Below, in pieces: positions 1-7,242 of a stretch of DNA of 15,312 bases. The stretch is from an uncultured Anaerolineae bacterium. Lineage in GTDB: Bacteria > Chloroflexota > Anaerolineae > B4-G1 > DUEL01. Position numbers and translations under genes: made by a program. The notes under the pieces were generated by a model. It had not been told where the DNA came from. It did not search any database and saw nothing but the letters and a program-made list of their open reading frames with translations. Each line of letters opens with the position of its first letter. Position 1 is the stretch's first letter. The stretch spans positions 1 through 15,312 of the forward strand of contig CALDFY010000142.1 of assembly GCA_937942115.1 (NCBI GenBank), in the 5' to 3' direction.

Positions 1-148
1 TCCTGAGAAGGGCGTCAACGCAGGTTGACGCCCGGCGCAAAGCGTAGGGGCAACCCTCGCAGTTGCCCCCAGGGGAGGCCGATTTCCCATCGGCGCCCGA
101 GGCGGCGGGAAGCGGAGAGCCGAAGCCAGCCTTAAGTTAACGCTTATG
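1..148. repeat. Dispersed intergenic repeat, copy A (hairpin-rich)
   Basis: No gene is seen here. The stretch contains three stem-loops: 10-bp arms at 10-19/24-33 with loop GCAG, 8-bp arms at 47-54/62-69, and 6-bp arms at 78-83/89-94 with loop TTCCC. It ends in a CCTTAAGTTAACGC-type tail near 130-143. The first and third hairpins, the CGGCGCCCG(A/G)GGCGGCGGGA stretch and the tail recur in the same order at 1214-1337, so this is one copy of a dispersed repeat. The middle hairpin is missing from that place in the second copy, but a related one follows its tail. The copy is cut by the window edge. Confidence 0.7.
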
Positions 149-203
149 CCCCCGGCCCCTCCCCTCTCCCAAACAAAGTTTGGGAGAGGGGAGGGGCCGG
201 GGG
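149..203. repeat. Perfect 26-bp-arm palindrome, 3-nt loop
   Basis: Arms 149-174 and 178-203 are exact reverse complements, with loop AAA at 175-177. The left arm begins CCCCCGGCCCCTCC and ends CTCCCAAAC. It follows directly on the tail of repeat copy A, at the place where the second copy carries a GGGCAACC hairpin instead, so it looks like an exchanged module. There is no T-tract on either side, so an ordinary intrinsic terminator is unlikely. As DNA or RNA it would form a very stable hairpin. Confidence 0.85.
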
Positions 204-325
204 AGGGGTGAGGCCAGCGTGCCGAAAAAGTTGGGGCCATTGGGCTTTTAGCCCCTGGCGTAGGTAGTTACCGCGGGATTCGCATTTCAATAGGCGGCCT
301 AAAAGGGGAAATATGGTGAAGGATG

Positions 326-345
326 AGCGCGAACCCATTCGCGCT
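326..345 (+). other. Leader hairpin upstream of the MBL-fold gene
   Basis: AGCGCGAA at 326-333 pairs perfectly with TTCGCGCT at 338-345 around the loop CCCA. It lies about 22 nt before the Shine-Dalgarno sequence (AGGAGG, from 368) of the gene starting at 379. It could be a 5' UTR stabiliser, or an attenuator with the short TTT after it. No partner antiterminator fold was identified. No convincing -35/-10 pair was found between 204 and 325. Confidence 0.45.
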
Positions 346-378
346 TTCGGCTGACAGGCCTTCAATCAGGAGGGGGGA

Positions 379-1020
379 ATGACACCGGAAGAACTGGTCC
401 AGAAATTGCACTGGCTGGGGCACGATAGTTTCCGCCTGGACGGGCCCCCGGTGGTCTACTTTGATCCCTGGAAACTGCGCGGCAAGCCGCCGGTGGCGGA
501 TTTGGTCCTGGTGACCCACGAACACTTTGACCACTGTTCGCCGGAAGACGTAGCGAAGGTCAGCGGGCCGAATACGGTCATCCTGGCAGGCGGCAATGCG
601 GCGGGGCAACTGCGGGGCGCCCGCGCCGTCCGCCCCGGCGACCGGGTAACAGTGGCGGGGGTGGAGGTGGAAGCGGTCCCGGCCTACAACGTCAACAAAT
701 TCCGCGCACCGGGCCAGCCCTTCCACCCCAAAAACGCCGGGCATGTGGGCTACGTGGTCACCGTGAAGGGGGTGCGGCTCTACTTTGCCGGAGATACCGA
801 CGCCATCCCCGAGATGGCCCAGATCGCCTGCGACGTGGCCCTCCTGCCCGTCAGCGGGACCTACGTGATGACGGTGGAGGAAGCCGTGGAAGCCGCCCGG
901 ACGCTGAATCCGGCCATTGTCGTCCCCATGCACTACGGGGCCGGCATCGGCACGCCTCGGGATGGGGAGCGGTTCGCCGCTCTCTACCCGGGCCGCACGG
1001 TGGTGTTGCGCGCAATGTAG
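379..1020 (+). CDS. MBL-fold metal-dependent hydrolase (UlaG-like)
   Basis: 213-residue metallo-beta-lactamase-fold protein. Visible metal ligands are the HEHFDH motif at 47-52 (HxHxDH), His122 in GHVGY, Asp139 in FAGDTD and His184 in VPMHYG. The N-terminal WLGHDSFRLDG and FDPW segments are typical of the small UlaG/L-ascorbate-6-phosphate lactonase-like group, which usually runs to about 210-230 residues, so it looks complete. Predicted cytoplasmic; no signal peptide. Start chosen at ATG 379 because of a strong AGGAGGGGGGA ribosome site just upstream. The gene stands alone between repeat blocks, so the substrate cannot be inferred from neighbours. Many members are annotated as generic hydrolases; a true ascorbate-phosphate lactonase role is not supported because no ula genes are present. 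Confidence 0.9.
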   Translation: MTPEELVQKLHWLGHDSFRLDGPPVVYFDPWKLRGKPPVADLVLVTHEHFDHCSPEDVAKVSGPNTVILAGGNAAGQLRGARAVRPGDRVTVAGVEVEAVPAYNVNKFRAPGQPFHPKNAGHVGYVVTVKGVRLYFAGDTDAIPEMAQIACDVALLPVSGTYVMTVEEAVEAARTLNPAIVVPMHYGAGIGTPRDGERFAALYPGRTVVLRAM

Positions 1021-1213
1021 GGCAGGGCTTGCCCCTGCCCATCGTGGGCAACCACAAGGGTTGCTCTATGTGCATCAACTTAAGGGTCAATCCGGTCAGG
1101 TTGCCACCTCTGGAGGCCGGTCCCGGATAACTGCTTTTTTCTCGCACGGAGACACAAAGCCAAAGAAAGACCCTCGCAAACTTTTGCCGGGGAAAAAACG
1201 GCCTTGCCGACGT

Positions 1214-1337
1214 TCTGAGAAGCGTCAACGAAGGTTGACGCCTGGCACGAGAGTATCCAGGGGAAGCCGATTTCCCATCGGCGCCCGGGGCGGCGGGAGA
1301 CAGGGAGGCCCAATCCGGCCTTAACTTGATGCGTATG
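1214..1337. repeat. Dispersed intergenic repeat, copy B
   Basis: Second copy of the repeat at 1-148. Shared parts are TCTGAGAAG, the GCGTCAAC/GTTGACGC hairpin (1222-1229/1234-1241), the GCCGAT/ATCGGC hairpin (1266-1271/1277-1282), a GGCGGCGGGA stretch and the CCTTAA(C/G)TT tail. It lacks the middle hairpin of copy A. The two copies, in the same orientation, bracket the MBL gene. Confidence 0.7.
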
Positions 1338-1366
1338 GGGCAACCCCTGCGGTTGCTCCCCTGGCG

Positions 1367-1389
1367 GGGGCAGGGCTTGCCCCTGCCCC
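1367..1389 (-). terminator. GC hairpin just after the helicase gene (possible terminator)
   Basis: GGGGCAGGG (1367-1375) and CCCTGCCCC (1381-1389) form a 9-bp stem with loop CTTGC, 12 nt past the helicase stop codon. A near-identical 8-bp hairpin at 1020-1040 begins in the last base of the MBL stop codon. Neither has a T-tract, so they would be atypical intrinsic terminators or 3'-end protecting repeats. Confidence 0.35.
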
Positions 1390-1401
1390 TGCAATGCACA
1401 T

Positions 1402-4400
1402 CTATCCGAAGAGAACCTCCACGTCCTCCCGCGTGAGGGATTTGAAGAAACTCTCCTCCGTGGCGATCAGTTGCTCCACCAGGCCCCGCTTCTTTTCCTG
1501 CAACTGGAGCATCTTCTCCTCCACCGTATCCCGGGCGATCAGTTTGTAGATAAAGACCGGCTTGTCCTGGCCGATGCGGTGGGCCCGGTCGGCGGCCTGC
1601 ATCTCCACCGCCGGATTCCACCACGGGTCCAGGTGGATGACGTAGTCGGCGGCGGTCAGGTTCAGCCCCAGCCCCCCCGCCTTCAGGCTCAGCAGGAAGC
1701 AGGGGACGGCCGGGTCGCACTGAAACCGGTCCACCTGGGCCTGCCGGTCCCGGGTTTGGCCGTCCAGATACGCGTAGGAAATCCCCCGTTCCTCCAGGCC
1801 GGCGCGCACCCGCTTGAGCACTTCCACGAACTGGGAATAGACCAGCACTTTGTGACCCTCGGCCCACAGGGTTTCCAGCGTCTCAAAGAGCAACTCAAAT
1901 TTGGCCGATTCCCCCCGGTAGGTCGGTTCCACCAGCGCCGGGTGGATGCAGACCTGGCGCAGCCGCAGCAGCCCCTCCAGAATCTTCATCCGGGCGTCGT
2001 TCATCCCCTGAGTCTCAATCAGCCCCAGCAACTCGGCCCGGTAGCGGTCGCGCAGGCGGGTGTAGAGTTTCCGCTGGGCCGGCTCCAGTTCCACGAACAG
2101 CGTCCGCTCGGTGCGCGGGGGGAGTTCCGGCGCCACCTGCGCCTTCGTCCGGCGCAGGATGAAGGGATAGACCAGTCTCCTCAGCGTGGACGCCGCCTCT
2201 TCGTCCCGACGGCTCTCTATGGGATTGGCGAAGTTCTCTTTAAAGGACTCCAGGCTCCCCAGGAGCCCCGGATTGAGGAAGGCGAACTGAGACCAGAGTT
2301 CAAAGGTCGTGTTCTCCACCGGGGTCCCGGTCATTGCCAGGCGATGATCGGCGTTGAGGAGACGGGCCGCCCGCGCCGTCTTGGCCAGGGGGTTCTTGAT
2401 GGCCTGCGACTCGTCCAGGATGACGTAGTGGAAGCGGTAGGCGCGCAGAAACTCCACATCCCGCAGCATGGTGCCGTAGGTCGTCAGGACAATGTCGTAC
2501 TGGTCAAAGATAGACGGATCCTTGGAGCGTCCGGCCCCCGTGAATTCCAGGACCCGCAGTTGGGGGGTGAAGCGGGCGACTTCCCGCTGCCAGTTGGCCA
2601 GAAGGGACTTGGGCACCACCAGGAGGGATGCCCGTTCGGCCTCCCCCCGTTCCTTCAGCGACTGGAGGAAGACCAGCGCCTGGACGGTCTTGCCCAGGCC
2701 CATATCGTCGGCCAGAATCCCGCCGAAGCGGTACTCGTGGAGAAAGTGGAGCCAGTCCACTCCAGCCTTCTGGTACGGGCGGAGTTCGCCCTGGAATCCC
2801 TGGGGGAGCGGCTGAGGGGTGATCCGCTCAAACGCCCGCAGATGCTCCCGTCGTTCCTGAAACTCCCGCGCGGCCCGGACTTCGGCCGCGTCTTCCAGCA
2901 GACGGTCCAGCAGCGGGACCTGGACGTCCCGAACCCGCAGCCCCTTTTCCGTCTCCTCGGCCAATCCCAGGAGGTATTTGTACCGTTCCAGCCAGTCCTG
3001 GGGGATCTGTCCGAAGGTGCCGTCGGCCAGTTTGACGTACCGTTCGCCCTTGCGGACGGCTTTCAGCACGTCCTTGAGGGAGATGGACTGGTCGCCGTAC
3101 TGGACGACGGCCTCTATGTCAAACCAGTCTATGCCGGAGGAGATGGCGACGCGCAGGACCGGCTCGGCCGGCTTCAGACGGGCGGATTGCAGCCGCTCCT
3201 GGCCGTAAATCTCAAACCCGGCCCTGGTCAGGAGGGGGATGGATTGGGTGAGAAAGTCCAGCGGATGGGTACGGGCGCGCAACTGGAAGACGGCCGGCCC
3301 GTACTGATACCCGGCCCGCTTCAGCCCGTAGCGGGGGTCGGTGAGTAACTGATAATAATGCGTCTCCTTCTGCAGGTCCCGGTGGATACGAATCAGAGAC
3401 CAGGGCTCCGGACCCGATTGCGCGGTGACGGCGGGGGCCTTCGGGTTGGCTTCCACCTCGTAGTCCCCGTACCCGAAGAGGAGGTCGGCCCAGAAAGTGC
3501 CGCCCTCTTCCCGCAGGTAGAGCCGGGGGACCGGTTCGGCCCGGACCTCTTCCACCTGGACGACTTCGCTGCGCAGAGGGAGCCGTTCCGCCAGCCGGGG
3601 GAGAAACGCACTCCGGAACTTCTCCTCGTCCTTCGGCGGGATGGTGAAAGAGAGGTTGGCGAGGATGTCCAGTACTTCGGAGCGGTTCACCGGGGTCAGC
3701 ATATCCCCTGCCAGGACCCAGGGCGGGTCTTTGGAGACGACGTGCAGGCCGCCGTGACGGTGGGAGTAGACGGTCCCGTCCAAAACGATCCCGGCATCCA
3801 GTTTCAGGCCCTCCGAATCCCGGATGAGGGCGATTTCCAGGTCTGCCGGGCGGTCCCCCCAGCGCATGCGGCGGGTAAAACGGTCGCCGCTTCGGAGGAA
3901 AAGGGGCACCTGATAGCGGGCCAGTATTAACAGATATTTGCCAAATATGTCCGGTTGAAACGAGCCGCTGCGGTAGTAATAGTAGTAGGGGGAAGTGGAT
4001 GCGGCGAGCATCAGGTTGCAGATATGGGCTGCCTCCGGCGGCTGATTGATACAGGCGTATGGGTCCAACGAAGATTGGACCGGGACCACTCCATTCTCCC
4101 AGGAGCGGTCGGCGTCCAGATGCCGGGCGACGGCTTCGGGGTCGTCGGAGGAGAGGGCGCGGGCTCCCGACCAGTGGGATTCCGGGATGGTGTAGGCCTG
4201 GAGGTAAAAGGAATTGGTCCCCTTCTGAAGGCCGAAGAGCAAAACGTAGGGAGAAGCCGGCTTTGAAACTTTCTGGGCGGTCGGTTTGGGCAGTGAGTCC
4301 AGCAGGCGGCTGAGGCGGTAGTCCCAGCGGTCCTCTATGGAGTCCACGTGCTTGCCGACCTCCAGCGCCGCCGCGATGATGTGCTTGCAGATATACCCTT

Positions 4401-4632
4401 TGGCCGCATACGGGCAGGAGCAGGAGACGGTCAGTTTCTTCTCGCTCGCGGCCCGCAGGACGACGGTGTAGACGCCCCCTGTTCCCCGCACCTTGCAGGT
4501 GGCGGATTCGTCGTCCAGGGAGACGATGGTCACCCGGCCTTCCTGGTAATACCTCTGTCCGCGCCGGATGATCTCCCAGGAATAAGGCGCAATTCGCTCT
4601 GGAACCAGCAACTCACGGGTCAGATACGGCAT
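1402..4632 (-). CDS. SWIM zinc-finger SNF2-family helicase
   Basis: 1076-residue ATP-dependent nucleic-acid translocase of the SNF2 group. The N-terminus has a SWIM zinc finger with Cys71, Cys73, Cys82 and His84. Residues 90-610 are a long region without motifs I recognise. The SNF2 ATPase begins near ELRPYQKAGVDWL (616-628), with Walker A DDMGLGKT (642-649), Walker B DESQ (740-743) and motif III MTGTPVE (767-773). The helicase C lobe has LVYSQF (930-935), LKAGGLGLNL (983-992) and the arginine-finger motif DRAHRIGQ (1015-1022). All catalytic motifs are intact and the length suits SWIM-SNF2 proteins. The ATG start at 4632 has only a weak upstream GAGAG, but the SWIM domain begins close behind it. 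The likely role is DNA remodelling or repair, or transcription recycling. It stands alone, with no methylase, nuclease or defence partner beside it. Confidence 0.93.
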   Translation of the reverse strand: MPYLTRELLVPERIAPYSWEIIRRGQRYYQEGRVTIVSLDDESATCKVRGTGGVYTVVLRAASEKKLTVSCSCPYAAKGYICKHIIAAALEVGKHVDSIEDRWDYRLSRLLDSLPKPTAQKVSKPASPYVLLFGLQKGTNSFYLQAYTIPESHWSGARALSSDDPEAVARHLDADRSWENGVVPVQSSLDPYACINQPPEAAHICNLMLAASTSPYYYYYRSGSFQPDIFGKYLLILARYQVPLFLRSGDRFTRRMRWGDRPADLEIALIRDSEGLKLDAGIVLDGTVYSHRHGGLHVVSKDPPWVLAGDMLTPVNRSEVLDILANLSFTIPPKDEEKFRSAFLPRLAERLPLRSEVVQVEEVRAEPVPRLYLREEGGTFWADLLFGYGDYEVEANPKAPAVTAQSGPEPWSLIRIHRDLQKETHYYQLLTDPRYGLKRAGYQYGPAVFQLRARTHPLDFLTQSIPLLTRAGFEIYGQERLQSARLKPAEPVLRVAISSGIDWFDIEAVVQYGDQSISLKDVLKAVRKGERYVKLADGTFGQIPQDWLERYKYLLGLAEETEKGLRVRDVQVPLLDRLLEDAAEVRAAREFQERREHLRAFERITPQPLPQGFQGELRPYQKAGVDWLHFLHEYRFGGILADDMGLGKTVQALVFLQSLKERGEAERASLLVVPKSLLANWQREVARFTPQLRVLEFTGAGRSKDPSIFDQYDIVLTTYGTMLRDVEFLRAYRFHYVILDESQAIKNPLAKTARAARLLNADHRLAMTGTPVENTTFELWSQFAFLNPGLLGSLESFKENFANPIESRRDEEAASTLRRLVYPFILRRTKAQVAPELPPRTERTLFVELEPAQRKLYTRLRDRYRAELLGLIETQGMNDARMKILEGLLRLRQVCIHPALVEPTYRGESAKFELLFETLETLWAEGHKVLVYSQFVEVLKRVRAGLEERGISYAYLDGQTRDRQAQVDRFQCDPAVPCFLLSLKAGGLGLNLTAADYVIHLDPWWNPAVEMQAADRAHRIGQDKPVFIYKLIARDTVEEKMLQLQEKKRGLVEQLIATEESFFKSLTREDVEVLFG

Positions 4633-4727
4633 CGGATGTCTCTCAGATACTCAATCTTCGGACACGGATGAACGCGGTCAACGCGGATTCTGCGCTGAGC
4701 CTGCGTCTCTCACCGGACTATTCCTTA

Positions 4728-4754
4728 AGTATATACCACATTCTTGGGGAAACG
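4728..4754 (-). promoter_or_regulatory. Candidate promoter of the helicase gene
   Basis: On the minus strand, TATACT (4728-4733) inside TATATACT makes a good -10. The best -35-like element, GTTTCC (4749-4754), is weak and spaced only 15 nt. The predicted leader is about 90 nt and carries GAACGCGG/CAACGCGG short repeats. Weak call, resting mainly on the -10. Confidence 0.35.
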
Positions 4755-4773
4755 CCAAGCGGCCGCGACATTT

Positions 4774-4801
4774 TTGAGGATTGCCGAAGGTATGATATAA
4801 T
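4774..4801 (+). promoter_or_regulatory. Strong sigma-70-type promoter, plus strand
   Basis: TTGAGG (4774-4779) and a consensus TATAAT (4796-4801) lie 16 nt apart. The predicted start site is near 4808. Downstream come AGGAG (4820-4824) and an ATG at 4831 with 6-nt spacing. The signals are good, yet the reading frame they feed appears degraded by repeats. Confidence 0.6.
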
Positions 4802-4830
4802 TGGACGTAGAGCGCACTCAGGAGCGCAGG

Positions 4831-5103
4831 ATGATGAGGGATGAGCGAGCACCGAAAACGTCCCGGCCCCGGACCGATGTGCCGGTGGCGGGCCGCCGCC
4901 GGGTCTCCATGCGGGAGATTCGGGCCGTCTATCGCAGGCTAACAGCCTACGCCACAGGAAGGCCCTTTCGGGCCGCCTATCGCAGGCTAACAGCCTACGC
5001 CACAGGAAAAGTATGCCATTGGGCTGTTGGCCTGCAACACAGGCTGCGCTGCAGAGCAGACTGCGGAAGTCCGGCTACGGGGCGGAGGGGTGTTTGGAAG
5101 TGA
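4831..5103 (+). pseudogene. Short repeat-invaded ORF, possibly a gene remnant
   Basis: A 90-residue frame opens at ATG 4831 behind a good promoter and ribosome site. Residues 1-33 are basic (GRRRVSMREIRAV) and could be the start of a real protein. From residue 34 the frame runs through the 48-bp duplication and encodes YRRLTAYATG twice, then low-complexity Cys/Arg-rich sequence. It ends convergent with, and overlapping by 29 nt, the 3' end of the histidine kinase gene. That pattern suggests a 5' gene fragment truncated by repeat insertion. RVSMREIRAV vaguely recalls the N-termini of small nucleotidyltransferases, but this is too short to assign. It may not be translated at all. Confidence 0.3.
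4920..5008. repeat. 48-bp tandem duplication with AGGCT/AGCCT hairpin
   Basis: Unit 1 (4920-4967) and unit 2 (4968-5008, shorter by 7) differ at one base in the shared part (T4928/C4976). Each contains CGCAGGCTAACAGCCTACG, which folds as AGGCT-AAC-AGCCT. The motif resembles GGCTTTTAGCC at 243-253 and the GGCTGTTGGCC near 5022-5032, so it is probably one form of a dispersed family. The remaining 5009-5074 holds only further short dyads; no clean terminator was seen for the kinase gene. Confidence 0.75.
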
Positions 5104-6559
5104 AGTCGGGGTCGGTATTGCGCAGGGGAAGGACAGCGATGACCCGGGTGCCCTGGCCCGGCGCCGTCTCCACCGTCAGCCGCCCACCCAGGCGGGTCGC
5201 TCGCTCTTGCATCCCCACCAGACCGAATCGGCCCTGAGCGGTCAAGAGGTCCGGGCGGGGAGGGAGGACAAAGCCCACTCCGTCATCGGCGACGATGAGG
5301 ACGAGGTGGTCCGCATCCTGCCGGACCCGAAGGGTGATGGTGCGGGCCCGGGCATGCCGGAGGGCGTTGTTCAGAGCCTCCTGGGCGATCCGGTAGGCCG
5401 CCAGTTCCACGTCCGGGTCGCAACGGCGAATTTCCCCTTCGGTGACCAGGTGAACCGGAATCCCTGGGGCCTCTGCGGCCTGTCGGACCAGTGTGTCCAA
5501 CGCGGGCAGGAGGCCCAGGTCCTCTATGTAGGGGGGCCGCAGCGCGGCGATGAGCCGCCGGAGTTCGTCTACAACCCGATGGGTGGCTTCGTAGAGTTGT
5601 TCCAGTTGCGTCTGGGCAGGCTCCATCTCGCCCCGGGCGAGAAGACGGCGGGCTATTTCTGTCTGCTGGGCCAGCGCGATCAGGTCCTGGACCGGTCCAT
5701 CGTGCAGTTCGCGGGCCAGGCGGGCCCGTTCAGCCTCCTGGCCGCTGGTCACCGCGCCCAGGTAGTCCCGGATTCCGGCCTCGTAGCCGCGCAGGCGGCC
5801 CACCATCTCCGCCAGCGCCCGGTGCAGGTCCTGCACTTCCTGCACGCCCCCCACCGGCCGGGCAATGGCGGAGTCGTCCCCCCAGGAGACCTGTTCGGCG
5901 GCTCGGGCCAGGGAGCGGAGGGGCCGGACGATGGTGGTCCAGCCGAAAGTGAGGACCAGGAGGGAGAGGAGACCCGCGCCCCCGGCCACCAGGGGGGCCA
6001 GCGTGGGCAAGCGCAGGATGGGTCCCAGAAGCCCCTCCACCGGCTCCTCCACCACGACGGTCCAATCCGCCCCCTGGACGGGGGAGAAGGCGCTCAGCAC
6101 CAGGCCTTCCTCCCTTCGGGAGAGGACAAATCCCTCCGCACCGGAAAGAGCCGCAGTCCAATCCGCGATACTGGAGAGGTCGGTGTCCGTCAGGGCGGGG
6201 TCGGAGTGGAAGAGCGCGCGGGCCTGCTGGTCCATCACGAACAGGCGGGCCGATTCGGGCCCGCCGCTGAGAAAGAGAGGAAGCCAGGCCGCCAGCCCCC
6301 TTCCGTCGGGCCCGATGGTGCCGTGGGCCAGGCCGTCTTCCACGATGCGCGCCGCCAGCCGGGCCAGGGCCAGGTCCCGCTGGGCAACGAAATCCCGCAT
6401 GGCCCGCTGGTGCGCGTAGACCCCGGTGAAGGCTATGGCCAGAAGGACGAAGGTGACGGGGAGGACTGCCCAGAGGAAGAGTTGGGCCTGCAGGCTGCGG
6501 AGCCACCGGCGCACCGGCACACCCTTCTCCCCGTTGAAAGAGCGCCGCAGGGGTTTCAT
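5075..6559 (-). CDS. Sensor histidine kinase, NarX/DesK type (HisKA_3)
   Basis: 494-residue membrane sensor kinase. A first membrane segment lies at about 27-49, an extracytoplasmic region at about 50-185 with a Cache-like fold (LFVMDQQARALFHSDP, then DWTVVVEEP), and a second membrane segment at about 187-210. HAMP follows (IVRPLRSLARAAEQV, 210-224), then HisKA_3 with phospho-acceptor His286 in ARELHDGPVQDL. The HATPase_c domain has N-box EALNNALRHA (394-403), DDGVGF (425-430) and GRFGLVGM (443-450). It is complete. The start ATG overlaps the stop of the upstream response regulator by 4 nt (ATGA, 6556-6559), so the two are translationally coupled and surely partners. The Cache-like domain suggests a small extracellular ligand; which one cannot be told from sequence. 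Confidence 0.93.
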   Translation of the reverse strand: MKPLRRSFNGEKGVPVRRWLRSLQAQLFLWAVLPVTFVLLAIAFTGVYAHQRAMRDFVAQRDLALARLAARIVEDGLAHGTIGPDGRGLAAWLPLFLSGGPESARLFVMDQQARALFHSDPALTDTDLSSIADWTAALSGAEGFVLSRREEGLVLSAFSPVQGADWTVVVEEPVEGLLGPILRLPTLAPLVAGGAGLLSLLVLTFGWTTIVRPLRSLARAAEQVSWGDDSAIARPVGGVQEVQDLHRALAEMVGRLRGYEAGIRDYLGAVTSGQEAERARLARELHDGPVQDLIALAQQTEIARRLLARGEMEPAQTQLEQLYEATHRVVDELRRLIAALRPPYIEDLGLLPALDTLVRQAAEAPGIPVHLVTEGEIRRCDPDVELAAYRIAQEALNNALRHARARTITLRVRQDADHLVLIVADDGVGFVLPPRPDLLTAQGRFGLVGMQERATRLGGRLTVETAPGQGTRVIAVLPLRNTDPDFTSKHPSAP

Positions 6560-7212
6560 TCCATCACAATCCAGCCCCGACGGAGGGCCTCGGTGACCGC
6601 CTCAGTGCGACTACCGACGCCCAGTTTGCCGTAGATGCTGGCCAGATGTCCCTGAACGGTGCGGTGGCTGATCCCCAGTTGGTAGCCGATGGCCCGATTG
6701 GTCAGGCCGCGCGCGGCCAGCCGCAGCACGTCCAGTTCGCGCGGCGTGAGCGGTTCCACCTGTTCGGCGGCCGTGGCCGGCTTGCCGGTGACCGTCTGCT
6801 GCACCACTTTGGTGGCCACCTCCGGGCTGAGAGCCGACCGGCCCCGGTATACCGTCCGTACCGCCTGGACCAGTTCGTCGCCGCTGGCCGTCTTGAGGAT
6901 GTAACCGTCTGCTCCGGCCCGGAGCAGGGCGAAGATGTAGGGATCGTCGTCGTAAGCAGTGAGGATGAGCACCCGGACATCCGGAAACCGCTCCTTGATC
7001 CGGCGGGTCGCCTCCACCCCGCTCATCTCCGGCATCCGGATGTCCAGGACGGCCACATCGGGCCGGTGTTCCCTGATCCGTTCCAGTGCTTCCCGGCCAT
7101 CTCCCGCCTCGGCCACCACCTCAATGTCGCCCGCCTCCTCCAGAAAGCGGCGGATTCCCTGGCGGACCACGGCGTGGTCATCGGCCAGGAGGACGCGAAT
7201 TTTCCCGGTCAC
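6556..7212 (-). CDS. NarL/FixJ-family response regulator
   Basis: 218-residue two-component regulator. The receiver domain has the acidic pair in LLADDH, phospho-acceptor Asp57 in VAVLDIRMP and Lys107 in YILKTA. After a linker, a LuxR-type helix-turn-helix runs from LTPRELDVLRLAARGLTNRA to ISHRTVQGHLASIYGKLGV. The start is set at GTG 7212 because GGAGG lies 4 nt before it. A GTG at 7224 is also in frame, but its AGGAGG abuts the codon directly, which is too close; that start would add four residues. The gene is first in the pair with the kinase. The hairpin array begins only about 30 nt upstream, so its promoter lies within the array or transcription reads through from beyond. Confidence 0.93.
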   Translation of the reverse strand: MTGKIRVLLADDHAVVRQGIRRFLEEAGDIEVVAEAGDGREALERIREHRPDVAVLDIRMPEMSGVEATRRIKERFPDVRVLILTAYDDDPYIFALLRAGADGYILKTASGDELVQAVRTVYRGRSALSPEVATKVVQQTVTGKPATAAEQVEPLTPRELDVLRLAARGLTNRAIGYQLGISHRTVQGHLASIYGKLGVGSRTEAVTEALRRGWIVME

Positions 7213-7242
7213 AGTTCCTCCCACCCTCCTGCCAGCCCACCT

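Larger units (their letters stand above)
1021..1392. repeat. MITE-like composite element with inverted arms
   Basis: This fills the space between the MBL gene and the helicase. The left end has a GGGCAGGG/CCCTGCCC hairpin (1020-1040), a GGGCAACC...GGTTGC hairpin (1047-1067) and the tail TGCATCAACTTAAGG (1071-1085). The right end has the mirror order: tail CCTTAACTTGATGCG (about 1319-1333), a GGGCAACC...GGTTGC hairpin (1338-1358), then a GGGGCAGGG/CCCTGCCCC hairpin (1367-1389). The interior holds no supportable gene. The inverted module order resembles a small non-autonomous element, but no target-site duplication was confirmed. Confidence 0.5.

Noticed and set aside
379..1020. MBL-fold protein called as L-ascorbate-6-phosphate lactonase
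   Set aside because: Only the fold and metal motifs support it; no ascorbate-utilisation neighbours, so the specific substrate is not justified.
851..1867. 338-residue minus-strand frame over the repeat element
   Set aside because: Low-complexity Pro/Gly/Arg translation of repeats and antisense coding sequence; no start signal.
1471..3348. 625-residue plus-strand frame opposite the helicase
   Set aside because: Antisense shadow of high-GC coding sequence; the minus-strand frame has all SNF2 and SWIM motifs.
1402..4632. Helicase as part of a phage-defence island
   Set aside because: No methylase, nuclease, phospholipase D or other defence partner lies beside it; it is a single-gene unit flanked by repeats.
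5027..6634. 535-residue plus-strand frame opposite the kinase
   Set aside because: Antisense shadow; the minus strand carries complete HAMP, HisKA_3 and HATPase motifs.
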